DNA from: Streptomyces beigongshangae
Lineage (GTDB): Bacteria; Actinomycetota; Actinomycetes; Streptomycetales; Streptomycetaceae
Reading direction: 5' to 3'
Length of the DNA: 64,000 nucleotides
Assembly: GCF_019710745.1 (NCBI RefSeq)
Contig: NZ_JAHKJW010000005.1
Span: forward strand, 129,123-193,122
In this document: positions 48,221 through 60,200 of the stretch, in pieces
Numbering within the stretch: the stretch's first letter is position 1
How the letters are laid out: every line of letters starts with the position of its first letter
Notes under the pieces: generated by a model
What the model saw: the letters and a program-made list of their open reading frames with translations, nothing else
What the model was told of the DNA's origin: nothing
Databases searched by the model: none
Translations under genes and position numbers: made by a program

Positions 48221-50047
48221 GTGACCCTTCACGGTGCGCGCGAGCGCCGGGTACGTACGGGCGGAGTCGAGCTGTGCGTCGCCGAGCTGGGCGATCCCGC
48301 GCGGCCCACGGTGGTGCTCGTGCACGGCTACCCGGACTCCAAGGAGGTGTGGTCCGAGGTCGCCGGGCGTCTGGCGGAGCGTTTCCACGTGGTGCTGTAC
48401 GACGTGCGCGGCCACGGCGGGTCCACCGCGCCCCGGCCGCTGCGCGGCGGGTTCACCCTGGAGAAGCTGACGGACGACTTCCTGGCGGTCGTGGACGCGG
48501 TCAGCCCGGACCGGCCGGTGCACCTGGTGGGCCACGACTGGGGTTCGGTGCAGGGCTGGGAGTTCACCACGGCCGGGCGCACGGAAGGACGGATCGCCTC
48601 CTTCACCTCGATGTCCGGTCCCTCCCTCGACCACTTCGGGCACTGGATCAAGGAGCGTGTGTCCCGTCCGACCCCCCGCGGGGTGGGTCAGCTGCTCGGC
48701 CAGGGCGCCAGGTCCTGGTACGTGTACCTGCTGCACACCCCCGTGCTGCCCGAGCTCGCCTGGCGCGGCCCTCTCGGCAGGCGGTGGCCGAAGGTCCTGC
48801 GCCGGCTGGAGAAGGTCCCCACCGGCGACTATCCGACGCCGTCGCTGCCCACGGACGCGGCTCACGGCGCCTGGCTGTACCGCGACAACATCCGTCCACG
48901 TCTGCGCAGGCCGCGCGCCGACGCGTACGCGCACGCGCCCGTGCAGCTCGTCGTCCCTCTGGGCGACGCGTTCCTGTCGGAGAGGCTCTACGACGGACTG
49001 GAGTCGTGGGCGCCCCGGCTGGTGCGCCGCGCCCTCCCCGCGAAGCACTGGGTCCCGCGCACCCGGCCCGACCTGCTGGCGGCCTGGATCACCGAGTTCG
49101 CGACCGCGACCGAGGGCGGTCGTCCCACACCCGGGGACGGTCGTCCCGCGACCGAGGGCGGCCGCCCCACGACCGAGGACGGCCGCCCCACGACCGGGGT
49201 GCGCGGCCCGTACGCCGAACGCTTCGGCGGGCAGCTCGTGCTGGTCACCGGCGCGGGCAGCGGCATCGGACGGGCCACCGCCCTGGCGTTCGCCGGAGCG
49301 GGCGCGCGCGTGGTGGCCGTCGACCGGGACCCGGAGAGCGCCGCGCGCACCGCGGAGCTGTCCCGGGACGCCGGCGCCCCGGAAGCCTGGGCCGAGACGG
49401 CCGACGTCTCGGACGAGCAGGCCATGGAGCGGCTCGCCGCGAAGGTCGCCGTCGAGTACGGAGTGGTCGACGTCCTGGTGAACAACGCCGGTGTCGGGCT
49501 GTCCGGCTCCTTCCTCGACACCACCGTGGAGGACTGGCGGAAGGTCCTCGACGTCAATCTGTGGGGGGTGATCCACGGTTGCCGGCTCTTCGGGAAGCAG
49601 ATGGCCGAGCGCGGGCAGGGCGGCCACATCGTCAACACCGCGTCGGCGGCCGCGTACCTGCCCTCGAAGGCGCTGCCCGCCTACAGCACCTCCAAGGCGG
49701 CGGTGCTGATGCTCAGCGAGTGCCTGCGCGCCGAGCTGGCGGGCCGGGGCATCGGTGTCTCGGCGATCTGCCCCGGGTTCGTCAACACCTCCATCACCTC
49801 GACGGCCCGTTTCGCGGGAGTCGACGCCGAGGAGACCGAGGAGGAGGAACGGCGCCGGAAGAAGACCGCGCGGCTGTACGGGCTGCGCAACTACCCGCCG
49901 GAAAAGGTCGCCGAGGCCGTCCTGCGGGCCGTGGCCCGCAACGAGGCCGTGGTGCCCGTGACGGCGGAGGCCCGCGGTGGCCGCTTCCTGTCCCGGTTCG
50001 CTCCCGGGGTTGTGCGCGCGCTCGCACGGGCGGAGCCACCGTCGTGA
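48221..50047 (+). CDS. alpha/beta-hydrolase fused to short-chain dehydrogenase
   Basis: A 608-residue fusion; GTG 48221 is chosen because TAGGAG lies 7 bp upstream. Residues about 1-285 are an alpha/beta hydrolase (VVLVHGYPDSKEVWSEVA oxyanion region, YDVRGHGGS, nucleophile-region LVGHDWGSVQGWEFT with Asp as in epoxide hydrolases, and HWVPRTRPDLL near the end). A linker of four GGRPTT-like units (GGRPTPGDGRPATEGG...) follows. Residues about 330-608 are an SDR: VTGAGSGIGRATALAFAGAG, NNAGVGLSGSFLDTT, and catalytic Tyr-Lys in LPAYSTSKAAV. It should couple hydrolysis with NAD(P)-dependent redox on one lipophilic substrate, which is unknown. Confidence 0.85.
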   Translation: MTLHGARERRVRTGGVELCVAELGDPARPTVVLVHGYPDSKEVWSEVAGRLAERFHVVLYDVRGHGGSTAPRPLRGGFTLEKLTDDFLAVVDAVSPDRPVHLVGHDWGSVQGWEFTTAGRTEGRIASFTSMSGPSLDHFGHWIKERVSRPTPRGVGQLLGQGARSWYVYLLHTPVLPELAWRGPLGRRWPKVLRRLEKVPTGDYPTPSLPTDAAHGAWLYRDNIRPRLRRPRADAYAHAPVQLVVPLGDAFLSERLYDGLESWAPRLVRRALPAKHWVPRTRPDLLAAWITEFATATEGGRPTPGDGRPATEGGRPTTEDGRPTTGVRGPYAERFGGQLVLVTGAGSGIGRATALAFAGAGARVVAVDRDPESAARTAELSRDAGAPEAWAETADVSDEQAMERLAAKVAVEYGVVDVLVNNAGVGLSGSFLDTTVEDWRKVLDVNLWGVIHGCRLFGKQMAERGQGGHIVNTASAAAYLPSKALPAYSTSKAAVLMLSECLRAELAGRGIGVSAICPGFVNTSITSTARFAGVDAEETEEEERRRKKTARLYGLRNYPPEKVAEAVLRAVARNEAVVPVTAEARGGRFLSRFAPGVVRALARAEPPS

Positions 50048-50124
50048 CCGGGCACCGTCACCATGCGGAACATTGAGCGAAGCCCGCCCCACCCGCCGCT
50101 GAACAGCAGTGAGCAGCCGGGCAG

Positions 50125-50178
50125 TTGTCCACAGGAATATCAACTGGCCCTGTGGATAACGCACTTGCCTGTGGATCA
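50125..50178. promoter_or_regulatory. DnaA boxes upstream of kptA
   Basis: TTGTCCACA at 50125-50133, TGTGGATAA at 50151-50159 and TGTGGATCA at 50170-50178 lie in the 187-bp spacer before kptA; a weaker TCTCCACAG follows at about 50214. Two are exact or near-exact Streptomyces DnaA boxes. This is the second such group in 9 kb. Confidence 0.65.
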
Positions 50179-50234
50179 AACCTCCGGCGCAAAATCACCT
50201 GCGTGATCATCGTCTCCACAGGCACCCTGGCGGC

Positions 50235-50783
50235 ATGGACGAAAGACGCGCTGTGGAAGTGTCGAAGTACCTTTCGAAGCATCTGCGGCACCAGCCCGGA
50301 AGGATCGGGCTCACGCTCGACGAGGGCGGATGGGTCGAGATCGGCACGCTGCTGACCGCGGCGGCCGCACACGGCTTCCGGTTCACCCGGGACGAACTCG
50401 AACACGTGGTGGCGCACAACGACAAGCGGCGCTTCGCGGTCGAGGGTGTCCGCATCCGTGCCAGCCAGGGCCACTCCGTGGAGGTCGACCTGGGGCTGCC
50501 GGCGGCGACCCCGCCCGCGTACCTCTACCACGGCACCGTCGCCCGCAACCTGGACGCGATCCGGGCCGAGGGCCTGCGGCCCATGAACCGGCACGACGTG
50601 CACCTCTCGGCCGATCGCGGGACCGCGACCCGCGTCGGTGGCCGCCGCGGCCGCCCCGTCGTGCTCTCCGTGGACACCGGGGCCATGCACCGCGACGGCC
50701 ATGTCTTCAAGGTCAGCGCCAACGGCGTCTGGCTCACCGCCGCCGTACCCCCGCACTACCTGCGGTTCCCGGCCGGGCACTGA
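50235..50783 (+). CDS. kptA: RNA 2'-phosphotransferase, Tpt1/KptA family
   Basis: A 182-residue protein of normal family length. Conserved blocks: VSKYLSKHLRHQPGRIGLTL, DEGGWVEIGTLL, KRRFAVEGVRIRASQGHSVE, LYHGTVARNLDAIRAEGLRP, and MNRHDVHLS...VLSVDTGAMHRDG. The Arg-His-Arg-Arg active-site residues can all be placed. Tpt1 enzymes remove an internal 2'-phosphate from RNA using NAD+; in bacteria the natural substrate is unclear. It stands alone, preceded by DnaA boxes. Confidence 0.9.
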   Translation: MDERRAVEVSKYLSKHLRHQPGRIGLTLDEGGWVEIGTLLTAAAAHGFRFTRDELEHVVAHNDKRRFAVEGVRIRASQGHSVEVDLGLPAATPPAYLYHGTVARNLDAIRAEGLRPMNRHDVHLSADRGTATRVGGRRGRPVVLSVDTGAMHRDGHVFKVSANGVWLTAAVPPHYLRFPAGH

Positions 50784-51008
50784 TCCTCCGGGCACTGACC
50801 CGGGCACGGCCCGCCATCATGCGTCCGGGTTTGAACGCGGTCGTGCCCGGCCGCCATGATGGGCTGCCCGGCGCCGGCAAGCGGCCGATCAGCGCACGGG
50901 CGCCACGTCGGACAGGGCCCCGTACCTGCGGATGAGGGCGGGCCCGGACACGTCGGGTGCTGAGCGGGGCACGATGCGGGTTGCCTGGAATCGATGGGGC
51001 GAAAGAGC

Positions 51009-51989
51009 ATGGCACGGGTCGTCGTACGGGAACCGCACACGGGCACGGGAGTCGCGCCGCCGATGGCCACGCCGATGGCCACGCCGGAGGCAACCGCCTT
51101 CGCGAGGGATCTGTTCGACGACGGCTGGGCGGCGGTGTTCCTGCCGGGCGAGCCCGCCCGCCTCGGACGGCTGCTGTTGTGGCAGCCCGTGGGGGCAGCA
51201 GCCGGCGGCGTGGCGCCCGCGGGCGTCGAGACCGGTTCGGCGGAGCTGGTGCTGCCGCACGGCCGGTCGGTCCGGCGGCGCAGGGTGGAGGGTTACGCGC
51301 TTCCCGTCGCCCTCGCCGTGGCCGCTCTGGCCGGGGCACAGCCGCCGCATCCGTCCGCCGCGGCGTGGCAGGCTGCCGCTCGCTTCGCGCTGCGGCTGCT
51401 CGCCGACGGCCGTCTCCGTCCGGCCCTCACCCCCGCCGGCCACGACATCTGGCGGACGGGCCCCTGCACGGTCGTCCAGCGTCAGACTTTGGACGCCCTC
51501 GCCGCCGCCTTCCCGCCCCACGCCCACTGTCTGCCCGAGCCGGGCCCGGCCCCGCTGCGGATCGCCGACCCGGCCGCGCTGGTACGCCAGTTCTGCGACG
51601 CGGTCGCCGACGATCTGGTCCGCACCCCTGCCACGCCCCTCGCCATGGGTGCGGTGCCGTACGCCTGGCGCGAGACGCGTTCCGTGCCCGCCCTGCGCGA
51701 GTGGGCCGAGGAGACCACCACCGCGCTCACCGCCGAGGTGGGTGTCTCGCTGCGCGTCGACCCGCCCGAGGGGCGGCACCGGCAGTTCCGGGCAGTCCTG
51801 CAGGTGCACACCGCGGCGGATCCCGCGCTCGTCATCGACGCCATACGGCTGAGTCGGGGAGCCACCGAGGACCGGGGGTTCGGATGGGACAGGGCGACGC
51901 CACCTATGAGGCAGCGCTGGACGAGACGATGGAAATCCTTCGGCGCTGGGCGCGGGAAGGCCGTACCGACGGCTGGTACAAGTCCCTGA
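51009..51989 (+). pseudogene. isolated N-terminal fragment of an SNF2-family helicase
   Basis: About 290 residues (from LFDDGWAAVFLPGEPARLGR through FRAVLQVHTAADPALVIDAI) match, as I recall, the N-terminal domain of the large Streptomyces SNF2/DEAD-box helicases. The helicase core is absent. After codon about 285 the frame runs into the start of the next gene and ends in basic junk at 51989. It is therefore most likely a truncated remnant; a functional stand-alone domain cannot be excluded because the frame is intact over the conserved part. Start 51009 or 50994. Confidence 0.55.
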
Positions 51990-52246
51990 GCGAGGAGCTG
52001 AAGGCGAAGAACCACGGCGTCCACCACCGCGGCCCGACGATCAGCCACCTGCTCGGTGACGCCTGCCGCCGGGACAGCGAGGGGATGGAGCCCATGCTCT
52101 CCGCGATCGTGATCCTCAAGGCGACCGGCAGACCCGCGGGCCAGTTCTTCGAGCCGGCGAACGGAACCCCGTTTCACCGGACGGCCGCAGACTGGACCTG
52201 GGAGCAGGAGCGCGCCCGCGTCTTCGCGCGCTATCGCGAGGGCTGA
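51884..52246 (+). CDS. conserved hypothetical protein
   Basis: A 120-residue soluble, mostly helical protein beginning GQGDATYEAALDETMEILRR and continuing WAREGRTDGWYKSLSEELKA, HHRGPTISHLLGDACRRDSE and FHRTAADWTWEQERARVFAR. It resembles a compact domain conserved in Streptomyces; function unknown. It overlaps the truncated SNF2 fragment by about 105 bp in another frame, which fits a deletion fusing the fragment onto this gene's upstream region. Confidence 0.65.
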   Translation: MGQGDATYEAALDETMEILRRWAREGRTDGWYKSLSEELKAKNHGVHHRGPTISHLLGDACRRDSEGMEPMLSAIVILKATGRPAGQFFEPANGTPFHRTAADWTWEQERARVFARYREG

Positions 52247-52314
52247 AGGCACCCCCGGCCGAGGATGTCCGGTGCTGCCGTTGCTCCCAGTCACCGAAGC
52301 ATAGGGTCGTGGGC

Positions 52315-53217
52315 ATGCAACTGAGCACCGTAATCCTTCCCATCCACAGGTGGGGCGAGGGACAGAAGGTCTGGCGGCGCGCCGAAGACCTCGGTTTTCA
52401 CGCCGCCTACACCTACGACCACCTCTCCTGGCGCACCTTCCGGGACGGGCCGTGGTTCGGGGCGGTACCCACGTTGACCGCAGCGGCGACCGCTACCCGG
52501 AATATGCGCCTGGGTACTCTCGTGAGCTCCCCGAACTTCCGGCATCCGGTGGCCCTCGCCAAGGAGCTGATCTCGCTCGACGACATCTCGGGGGGCCGGA
52601 TCACGCTGGGCGTCGGCGCGGGCGGTTCCGGTTTCGACGCCACGACGCTGCTGCGCACCGGCGAGGAACCGTGGACGCCGCGCGAGCGGGCCGACCGCTT
52701 CGCCGAATTCGTACCGCTGCTCGACCGCCTGCTCACCGAGGACTCCGTGTCGTACGACGGCACGTTCTACTCGGCGCGCGAGGCCCACAACATCCCCGGC
52801 TGCGTCCAGCGCCCCCGGCTGCCCTTCGCGGTGGCCGCCACCGGCCCGCGCGGACTGAAGCTCGCCGCCGCGCACGGGCAGGCATGGGTGACCACCGGCG
52901 ACCCGAAGCTCTTCGAGGCGGGCACTCCCGAGCAGTCGCTCCAGGCTCTTCGCGGCCAGGTGGACAGGCTGGCTGCCGCGTGCGGGACGGCCGGCCGCGA
53001 GGCGGGCGAGCTCGACAAGGTCCTGCTCACCGGTTTCACGCCGGACCGCGGCCGTCCGCTGGAGTCCCTGGACGCGTTCGTGGACTTCGCGGGCCGCCAC
53101 ATGGAGATCGGTTTCACGGACATCGTGATCCACTGGCCGATCCCGGACTCCGACTTCGCGTCGGACATGAAGGTGTTCGAACGCATCGCGCTGGAGGCGA
53201 CCGCGCAGCTCGGCTGA
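52315..53217 (+). CDS. LLM-class flavin-dependent oxidoreductase
   Basis: A 300-residue luciferase-like monooxygenase fold: QLSTVILPIHRWGEGQKVWR start, AAYTYDHLSWRTFRDGPWFG, LTAAATATRNMRLGTLVSSP, and the ISGGRITLGVGAGGSGFDAT flavin-phosphate region. It may use FMN or F420; the TRNMRLGTLV form is common in F420-type members. A GTG six bases upstream is possible. Substrate unknown. A HAD phosphatase follows after 92 bp. Confidence 0.85.
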   Translation: MQLSTVILPIHRWGEGQKVWRRAEDLGFHAAYTYDHLSWRTFRDGPWFGAVPTLTAAATATRNMRLGTLVSSPNFRHPVALAKELISLDDISGGRITLGVGAGGSGFDATTLLRTGEEPWTPRERADRFAEFVPLLDRLLTEDSVSYDGTFYSAREAHNIPGCVQRPRLPFAVAATGPRGLKLAAAHGQAWVTTGDPKLFEAGTPEQSLQALRGQVDRLAAACGTAGREAGELDKVLLTGFTPDRGRPLESLDAFVDFAGRHMEIGFTDIVIHWPIPDSDFASDMKVFERIALEATAQLG

Positions 53218-53309
53218 GCACGGGTAGCAGAAGCGCAGGTGGGAGCCTATGGCACTCACCTGCGCGGACCGCCGCACGCCCGTGCGGGCATATGCGGGAG
53301 AATGGCGGG

Positions 53310-54179
53310 GTGACTTCAGCGACCCGACGGCCCGGGATTCCGGCCTCCCCCCTCCCGCCCCGCCTGATCGCCACGGACCTCGACGGCACCCTGCTGGGCG
53401 ACGACAAGGCCGTCTCACCCCGCACGGTGGCCGCTCTGGCAGCAGCCGAGGAGGCGGGCATCGAGGTCTTCTTCGTCACCGGGCGTCCGGCCCGCTGGAT
53501 GGACGTCGTCAGCGATCACGTCCACGGTCACGGCCTGGCCATCTGCGGGAACGGCGCCGCCGTGGTCGATCTGCACGGCGGCCCCGGCGCCCACCGCTTC
53601 GTCAAGGTCCGGGAACTGGCGCGGGAGAACGCGCTGGACGCCGTACGGCTGCTGCGCGACGCCGCCCCGGGCACGGTCTTCGCCGTCGAGCAGACCTACC
53701 GCTTCAACCAGGAGCCGGCGTACCCCAAGCTGCACATGGAGGTCCCCGACGTCCTCGCGCCCGCCGAGAAGATCCTGGCGCCGGACGCCCCCGGTGCCGA
53801 CGAGCCGGTGCTCAAGATCCTCGCGTACCACCACGAGATCGCCCCGGACGACTTCCTCATGACCGCCCGGCTGGCCATCGGCGACCGGGCCGACGTGACC
53901 CGCTCCAGCCCCAGCGCGCTGCTGGAGATCAGCGGCCCCGGCGTCTCCAAGGCCAGCACCCTCGCGCTGTGCTGCGCCGAGCGCGGTATCTCGCACGAGG
54001 AGGTCGTCGCCTTCGGTGACATGCCGAACGACGTGGAGATGCTCACCTGGGCCGGCACGTCGTACGCGATGGGCAACGCGCACCCCGCCGTGATCGCCGC
54101 GGCGTCCGGCCGCACGGCCGCCAACACCGAGGACGGGGTGGCCGTCGTGATCGAGCGGATACTCGCGGAGCGCCGGTAG
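53310..54179 (+). CDS. Cof-type HAD-superfamily phosphatase
   Basis: A 289-residue protein from a GTG with GGGAG 9 bp upstream (ATG 53292 possible). Motif [15 protein letters not shown] (Asp23, Asp25), motif II FFVTGRPARW, a C2 cap, GVSKASTLALCC with the motif III Lys, and motif [15 protein letters not shown]. It is a paralogue of the serS-linked gene at 42722. Substrate unknown. It converges with the M23 peptidase gene, with a shared terminator between. Confidence 0.85.
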   Translation: MTSATRRPGIPASPLPPRLIATDLDGTLLGDDKAVSPRTVAALAAAEEAGIEVFFVTGRPARWMDVVSDHVHGHGLAICGNGAAVVDLHGGPGAHRFVKVRELARENALDAVRLLRDAAPGTVFAVEQTYRFNQEPAYPKLHMEVPDVLAPAEKILAPDAPGADEPVLKILAYHHEIAPDDFLMTARLAIGDRADVTRSSPSALLEISGPGVSKASTLALCCAERGISHEEVVAFGDMPNDVEMLTWAGTSYAMGNAHPAVIAAASGRTAANTEDGVAVVIERILAERR

Positions 54180-54208
54180 GGGAGCGGCGCCGCAAGCCCG
54201 GAAGGACG

Positions 54209-54232
54209 AGGCGGGGGCAAAAACCCCCGCCT
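54209..54232. terminator. bidirectional terminator
   Basis: AGGCGGGGG (54209-54217) pairs with CCCCCGCCT (54224-54232) around CAAAAA. It lies between converging genes and overlaps the stop codon of the M23 gene. Confidence 0.75.
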
Positions 54233-55277
54233 AGAGTTCGACCCCCCGCGCGGCGAACCACTCCCGCGGATCGATCCCCGAACCCAGGTGCGGGGTCAGC
54301 CGCACCTCGAAGTGCAGGTGCGGTCCCGTCGAGTTGCCGGTCGTGCCGGACTGGCCGACCCACTGCCCGGTGGACACCCTGTCCCCCTGGTCCACGGTGA
54401 CGGCGGCCAGGTGGGCGTACTGCGTGTAGTAGCCCCCCGCGTGCTTCACCACGACCTCGATGCCGAACGCCCCCCCGCACGACACCCTCACCACGCGCCC
54501 CTTGCCGACCGAGCGCACCGGCGTGCCGATGTCCACGGCGAAGTCCTGCCCGGTGTGCCGGCGCGCCCAGCGTTCACCGCCGTCGCCGAACCCCGCGGAG
54601 AGCGCGTACGTCTCCACCGGCGGAACCCACGGCTGCGTGAAGGTCGTGCGCGGCTCGTCGAGCCGGACCGCACCCCGGCACGCACCCGCGGCGGCCGAGG
54701 CGTCCGCCTCTCCCTGGAGTGTCCGCCGGGCCTTCTCCAGTTTCCGCTCGATGTCCCGCTTGATCCCGGCGAGCTCGTCGTTGCGCCGGTCCAGCGCCTG
54801 CCACGCGGACGCCGCCCTCGCCTCGTCGTCGGCGAGCCGTGCGTCGGCCCGGCGGCTCCTGGTGACCGCGTTGCTGACCGCCAGATCGGCCCGCCGGACG
54901 GCGCGCTGCCCGCGCATCAGCTCCTCGGGGCTCTCCGCGAGCAGCATCCGCACGGTGTGCGAGAGCCCGCCGTCGCTGCGGTACTGGGCGCGCGCGAGCC
55001 TGCCGAGGTCCCCGCGCAGCGCCGCGATGTCCTGCCGCCTCCGTTCGAGGAGCCGGTCCAGGCGCTGTGCCCGGACGCGCTGCGACTCCGCCCTGCGGCG
55101 CCCGGCCTCGTACTCCTGGGCCGCCAGCGACGTCTCCTCGTACAGCCGCGCGACCTCGGCGCTCGTCCCGCCGGAGTCCTCCGCGTCCCCGGCGGCCGGC
55201 GTGGGCCTCACCGGCAGGACGGCCACCGTGCACAGCAGCACCAGGACGAGCAGGGGGCGACGACGGGGTGAGCGCAT
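54231..55277 (-). CDS. secreted M23-family peptidase with coiled coil
   Basis: A 348-residue protein. The signal peptide PLLVLVLLCTVAVLPVRPTPA is followed by a long coiled coil (about residues 38-195) including RAQRLDRLLERRRQDIAALR. The LytM domain has the zinc ligands HTGQDFAVD (His, Asp) and GPHLHFEV (His), with CGGAFGIEVVVKHAGGYYTQ between. It is expected to cut peptidoglycan cross-bridges or, like EnvC-type proteins, regulate a hydrolase. All metal ligands are present, so activity is likely. Confidence 0.87.
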   Translation of the reverse strand: MRSPRRRPLLVLVLLCTVAVLPVRPTPAAGDAEDSGGTSAEVARLYEETSLAAQEYEAGRRRAESQRVRAQRLDRLLERRRQDIAALRGDLGRLARAQYRSDGGLSHTVRMLLAESPEELMRGQRAVRRADLAVSNAVTRSRRADARLADDEARAASAWQALDRRNDELAGIKRDIERKLEKARRTLQGEADASAAAGACRGAVRLDEPRTTFTQPWVPPVETYALSAGFGDGGERWARRHTGQDFAVDIGTPVRSVGKGRVVRVSCGGAFGIEVVVKHAGGYYTQYAHLAAVTVDQGDRVSTGQWVGQSGTTGNSTGPHLHFEVRLTPHLGSGIDPREWFAARGVEL

Positions 55278-55449
55278 GGCATGGATCGTGCCGCGCGCGG
55301 ACCGCTCCGGTCCCGTTCATGTCGTGCACCCGGGGGAGCGGTTGCCACGGAAGGAGCCACTGCGCTGGGCCGAACGGGGGCCGGACCGGTACGGGAGGCC
55401 GACACCGGACCGGTACCGGAGCAACGCCCGGCCGGTCCTTCAGTACGGC

Positions 55450-57129
<1,680 letters not shown>

Positions 57130-57260
57130 GCACCGAGCCTAATTGGCCCTTTTTACCCTGCAAAGTCGAGCTTCTTCGCCCCGCTCGTCCCGCTCTTCCC
57201 GTGCGAGCCCTCGATCCGGGCGGGCTCTCGACCCGGGCGAACCGCCGGCCCGTGCGAACC

Positions 57261-60200
57261 TCAGCGCGCGACGACCAGCAGCTGCGTCCGGCTCTCCCGC
57301 TCGGACATGTCCCGCAACGGCCCTTCCGCACGCACAAGTTCCGCGAACGCCCCTCGCTGCACCACACGCCCCCCGGCCAGGACGACCACCCCGTCCACCG
57401 CCTCCAGTCCCGCCAGCCGATGAGTGATCATCAAGGTCGTACGCCCCTCGGTCGCGGCCAGCAGGTCGGCGGTGAGGGCGTCGGCGGTGGCCAGGTCGAG
57501 GTGCTCGGCGGGCTCGTCGAGCACCAGCACGGGAAAGTCCGCGAGCAGGGCCCGGGCCAGCGCCAGCCGCTGCCGCTGTCCCCCCGACAGCCGCGCGCCG
57601 TGCTCGCCGACCAGGGTGTCGAGCCCGTCGGGCAGCCCGTCGACCCAGTCGAGCAGTCGCACCCGTCCCAGCACGTCGCGGAGTTCGGAGTCGGTCGCGC
57701 CCTTCTTCGCGAGCAGCAGGTTCTCGCGCACCGAGCTGTCGAACAGGTGCGCGTCCTGTGCGCAGAGCCCGACCAGGCGCCGTACGTCGTCACCGTCCAT
57801 GCCGTACGCGTCCGCACCGCCCAGCGTGTACGTCCCCGTGCGTGCCTCCAGGAAGCGCAGCAGCACCTGCGCCAGTGTCGTCTTGCCGGAGCCGGACGGC
57901 CCGACGACGGCGATCCGGCGCCCCCGTTCGAGTACCAGGTCCACCCCGGCGACCGCGTCCCGCTCCTGGCCCCCGTGGCGAGCGGTCAGCCCCTTCAGGA
58001 CCACCGGGAAGGGCGACTCGGGTGCCTTCACGGGCAGCTCGGGCTCCCGTACCGGCTCGGGCTGGTCCAGGACCTCGTACACGCGCTCCGCGCTCCTGCG
58101 CACCCGCTGCCGGTACTGGGCGGCGAGAGGCAGCCCCAGGACGGCCTCGAAGGCGGCGAGCGGTATGAGGACGACGGTGGCCGCCACCACCCCGTTCAAC
58201 CGTCCCCCGGCGACCGCCTGGACCCCGACGAACGCGGTGGCCGCGACGGTGAGTCCGGAGATCAGCGCCGTGAGCCCGTCGCCGAGCGCGGTGGCGGTGG
58301 CGGCGCGCGAGGCGATGCGGGTCAGTTCCGCGTCGGCCCGCCTCGTCCCGGCGGTACGGGCGGGGAGCGCGCCCGCGACCGTCAGCTCGGCCGTTCCCGT
58401 GAGGAGGTCGGCCACCCTGGTCGCCAGCACACCGCGTGCCGGGGCCAGCCGCCGCTCGGCCCGGCGCGCGACGGCGCCGGTCACCAGCGGAACGCCCAGA
58501 CCGGCGGCGAGCAGCCCGACGGCGAGGACGGCACCGGCCTCGGGCAGCAGCCAGGCCGTGAACCCGACGGACCCGGCGGACACGACGGCCGCCGCGGCGG
58601 CGGGCAGCAGCCAGCGCAGCCAGTAGTCCTGCAGCGCGTCGACATCGGTGACGAGCCGGGAAAGCAGGTCACCGCGCCGGGCGGTACGCAGTCCCGCGGG
58701 CGCAAGCCGTTCCAGGCGCCGGTACACGGCGACCCTGGTGTCGGCGAGCATCCGCAGCACGGCGTCGTGGGAGACCAGCCGTTCGGCGTACCGGAAGACG
58801 GCCCGCCCGATGCCGAACGCCCGCGTGGCCGTCACGGCGACCATCAGGTGGAGGACGGGTGGCTGCTGCGAGGCCCTGGAGATCAGCCAGCCCGAGGTGG
58901 CCATGAGACCGACGGCACTCCCGAGCGCGAGACTGCCGAGGAGCAGGGCCAGCAGGAGCCGTCCGCGGCGGGGCCCGGCCATGGCGCGCACACGTACGAG
59001 CACGCCGTTCCGCCTCTCCGGGGGCACGGGCGCCCCGTCCCCGTCCGCCACCGGCACGACCGCCGGAACGCCGGAGGGCCCTCCGGCCTCCGTACCGCCG
59101 TCGGAACGACCGGGCCGCGTGCCGCCGTCAGAGCCGTCGGGCTGCGTGCCGCCGGAGCGTGCCGAGCGGTCCGTGCCGTCGGGCGAGGTGGCGCGGTCCG
59201 CCGACTGCGCCGGCGCCAGCCGCACGACCCGGTCGGCCACGCCCAGCAGGGCCGGCCGGTGGACGACCAGGAGCACGGTCCGTCCGACGGCGAGGCGCCG
59301 CACGGCCTCCACGACCTCGGCCTCCGTCGCCCCGTCCAGCGAGGCCGTCGGCTCGTCCAGCAACAGCACCGGCCGGTCCGCGAGGAACGCCCGTGCCAGG
59401 GCCAGCCGCTGCCGCTGTCCCGCGGAGAGCCCGGCGCCGTCCTCCCCGAGGACCGTGTGCACCCCGTCGGGCAGCACGTCCACGAACTCCAGGGCCCCGG
59501 CGTCGGACAGCGCCCGGCGTACCGCGGAGTCGTCCGCCTCCGGCCGCGCCAGCCGTACGTTCTCGGCGACGGACCCGGCGAACAGATGGGGCCGTTGCGG
59601 CACCCAGGCGACCCGCGCACGCCATGCCTCCAGGGAGACTTCCGCCAGATCGACTCCCCCGACAACGGTTCGTCCCGCCGTGGGCCCGACGAACCCCAGC
59701 AGTACGTTCAGGAGAGTCGTCTTGCCCACACCGCTGGGACCGACGAGCGCCACCGTCTCCCCGGGCCGTACCGTGAAGGACACGTCCGACACCGCGTCGG
59801 ACGACCGCCCCGGGTACCGGACCGTCACGCCCTCGAAGCGCAGTTCGTCGGAGGAAGGGGCGATCCCGGTCCCGGACACCGGCACGGGCGTCTCCAGGAC
59901 GGCGAAGATCTCCTCGGCGGCCGACAGCCCCTCCGCCGCCGCGTGGTACTGCGTCCCGACCTGGCGCAGCGGCAGATACGCCTCGGGCGCCAGGATCAGC
60001 ACGACCAGTCCGTCGTACAGCTCCATCTCACCGTGGACGAGTCGCATTCCGATGGTCACCGCGACCAGGGCGACCGAGAGCGTGGCGAGCAGTTCCAGGG
60101 CGAAGGACGAGATGAAGGCGATCCGCAGGGTCCGCATGGTCGCCTGCCGGTACTCCCCGGTGATGCGCCGGATGGACTCGGCCTGCGCCTTGGCCCGGCC

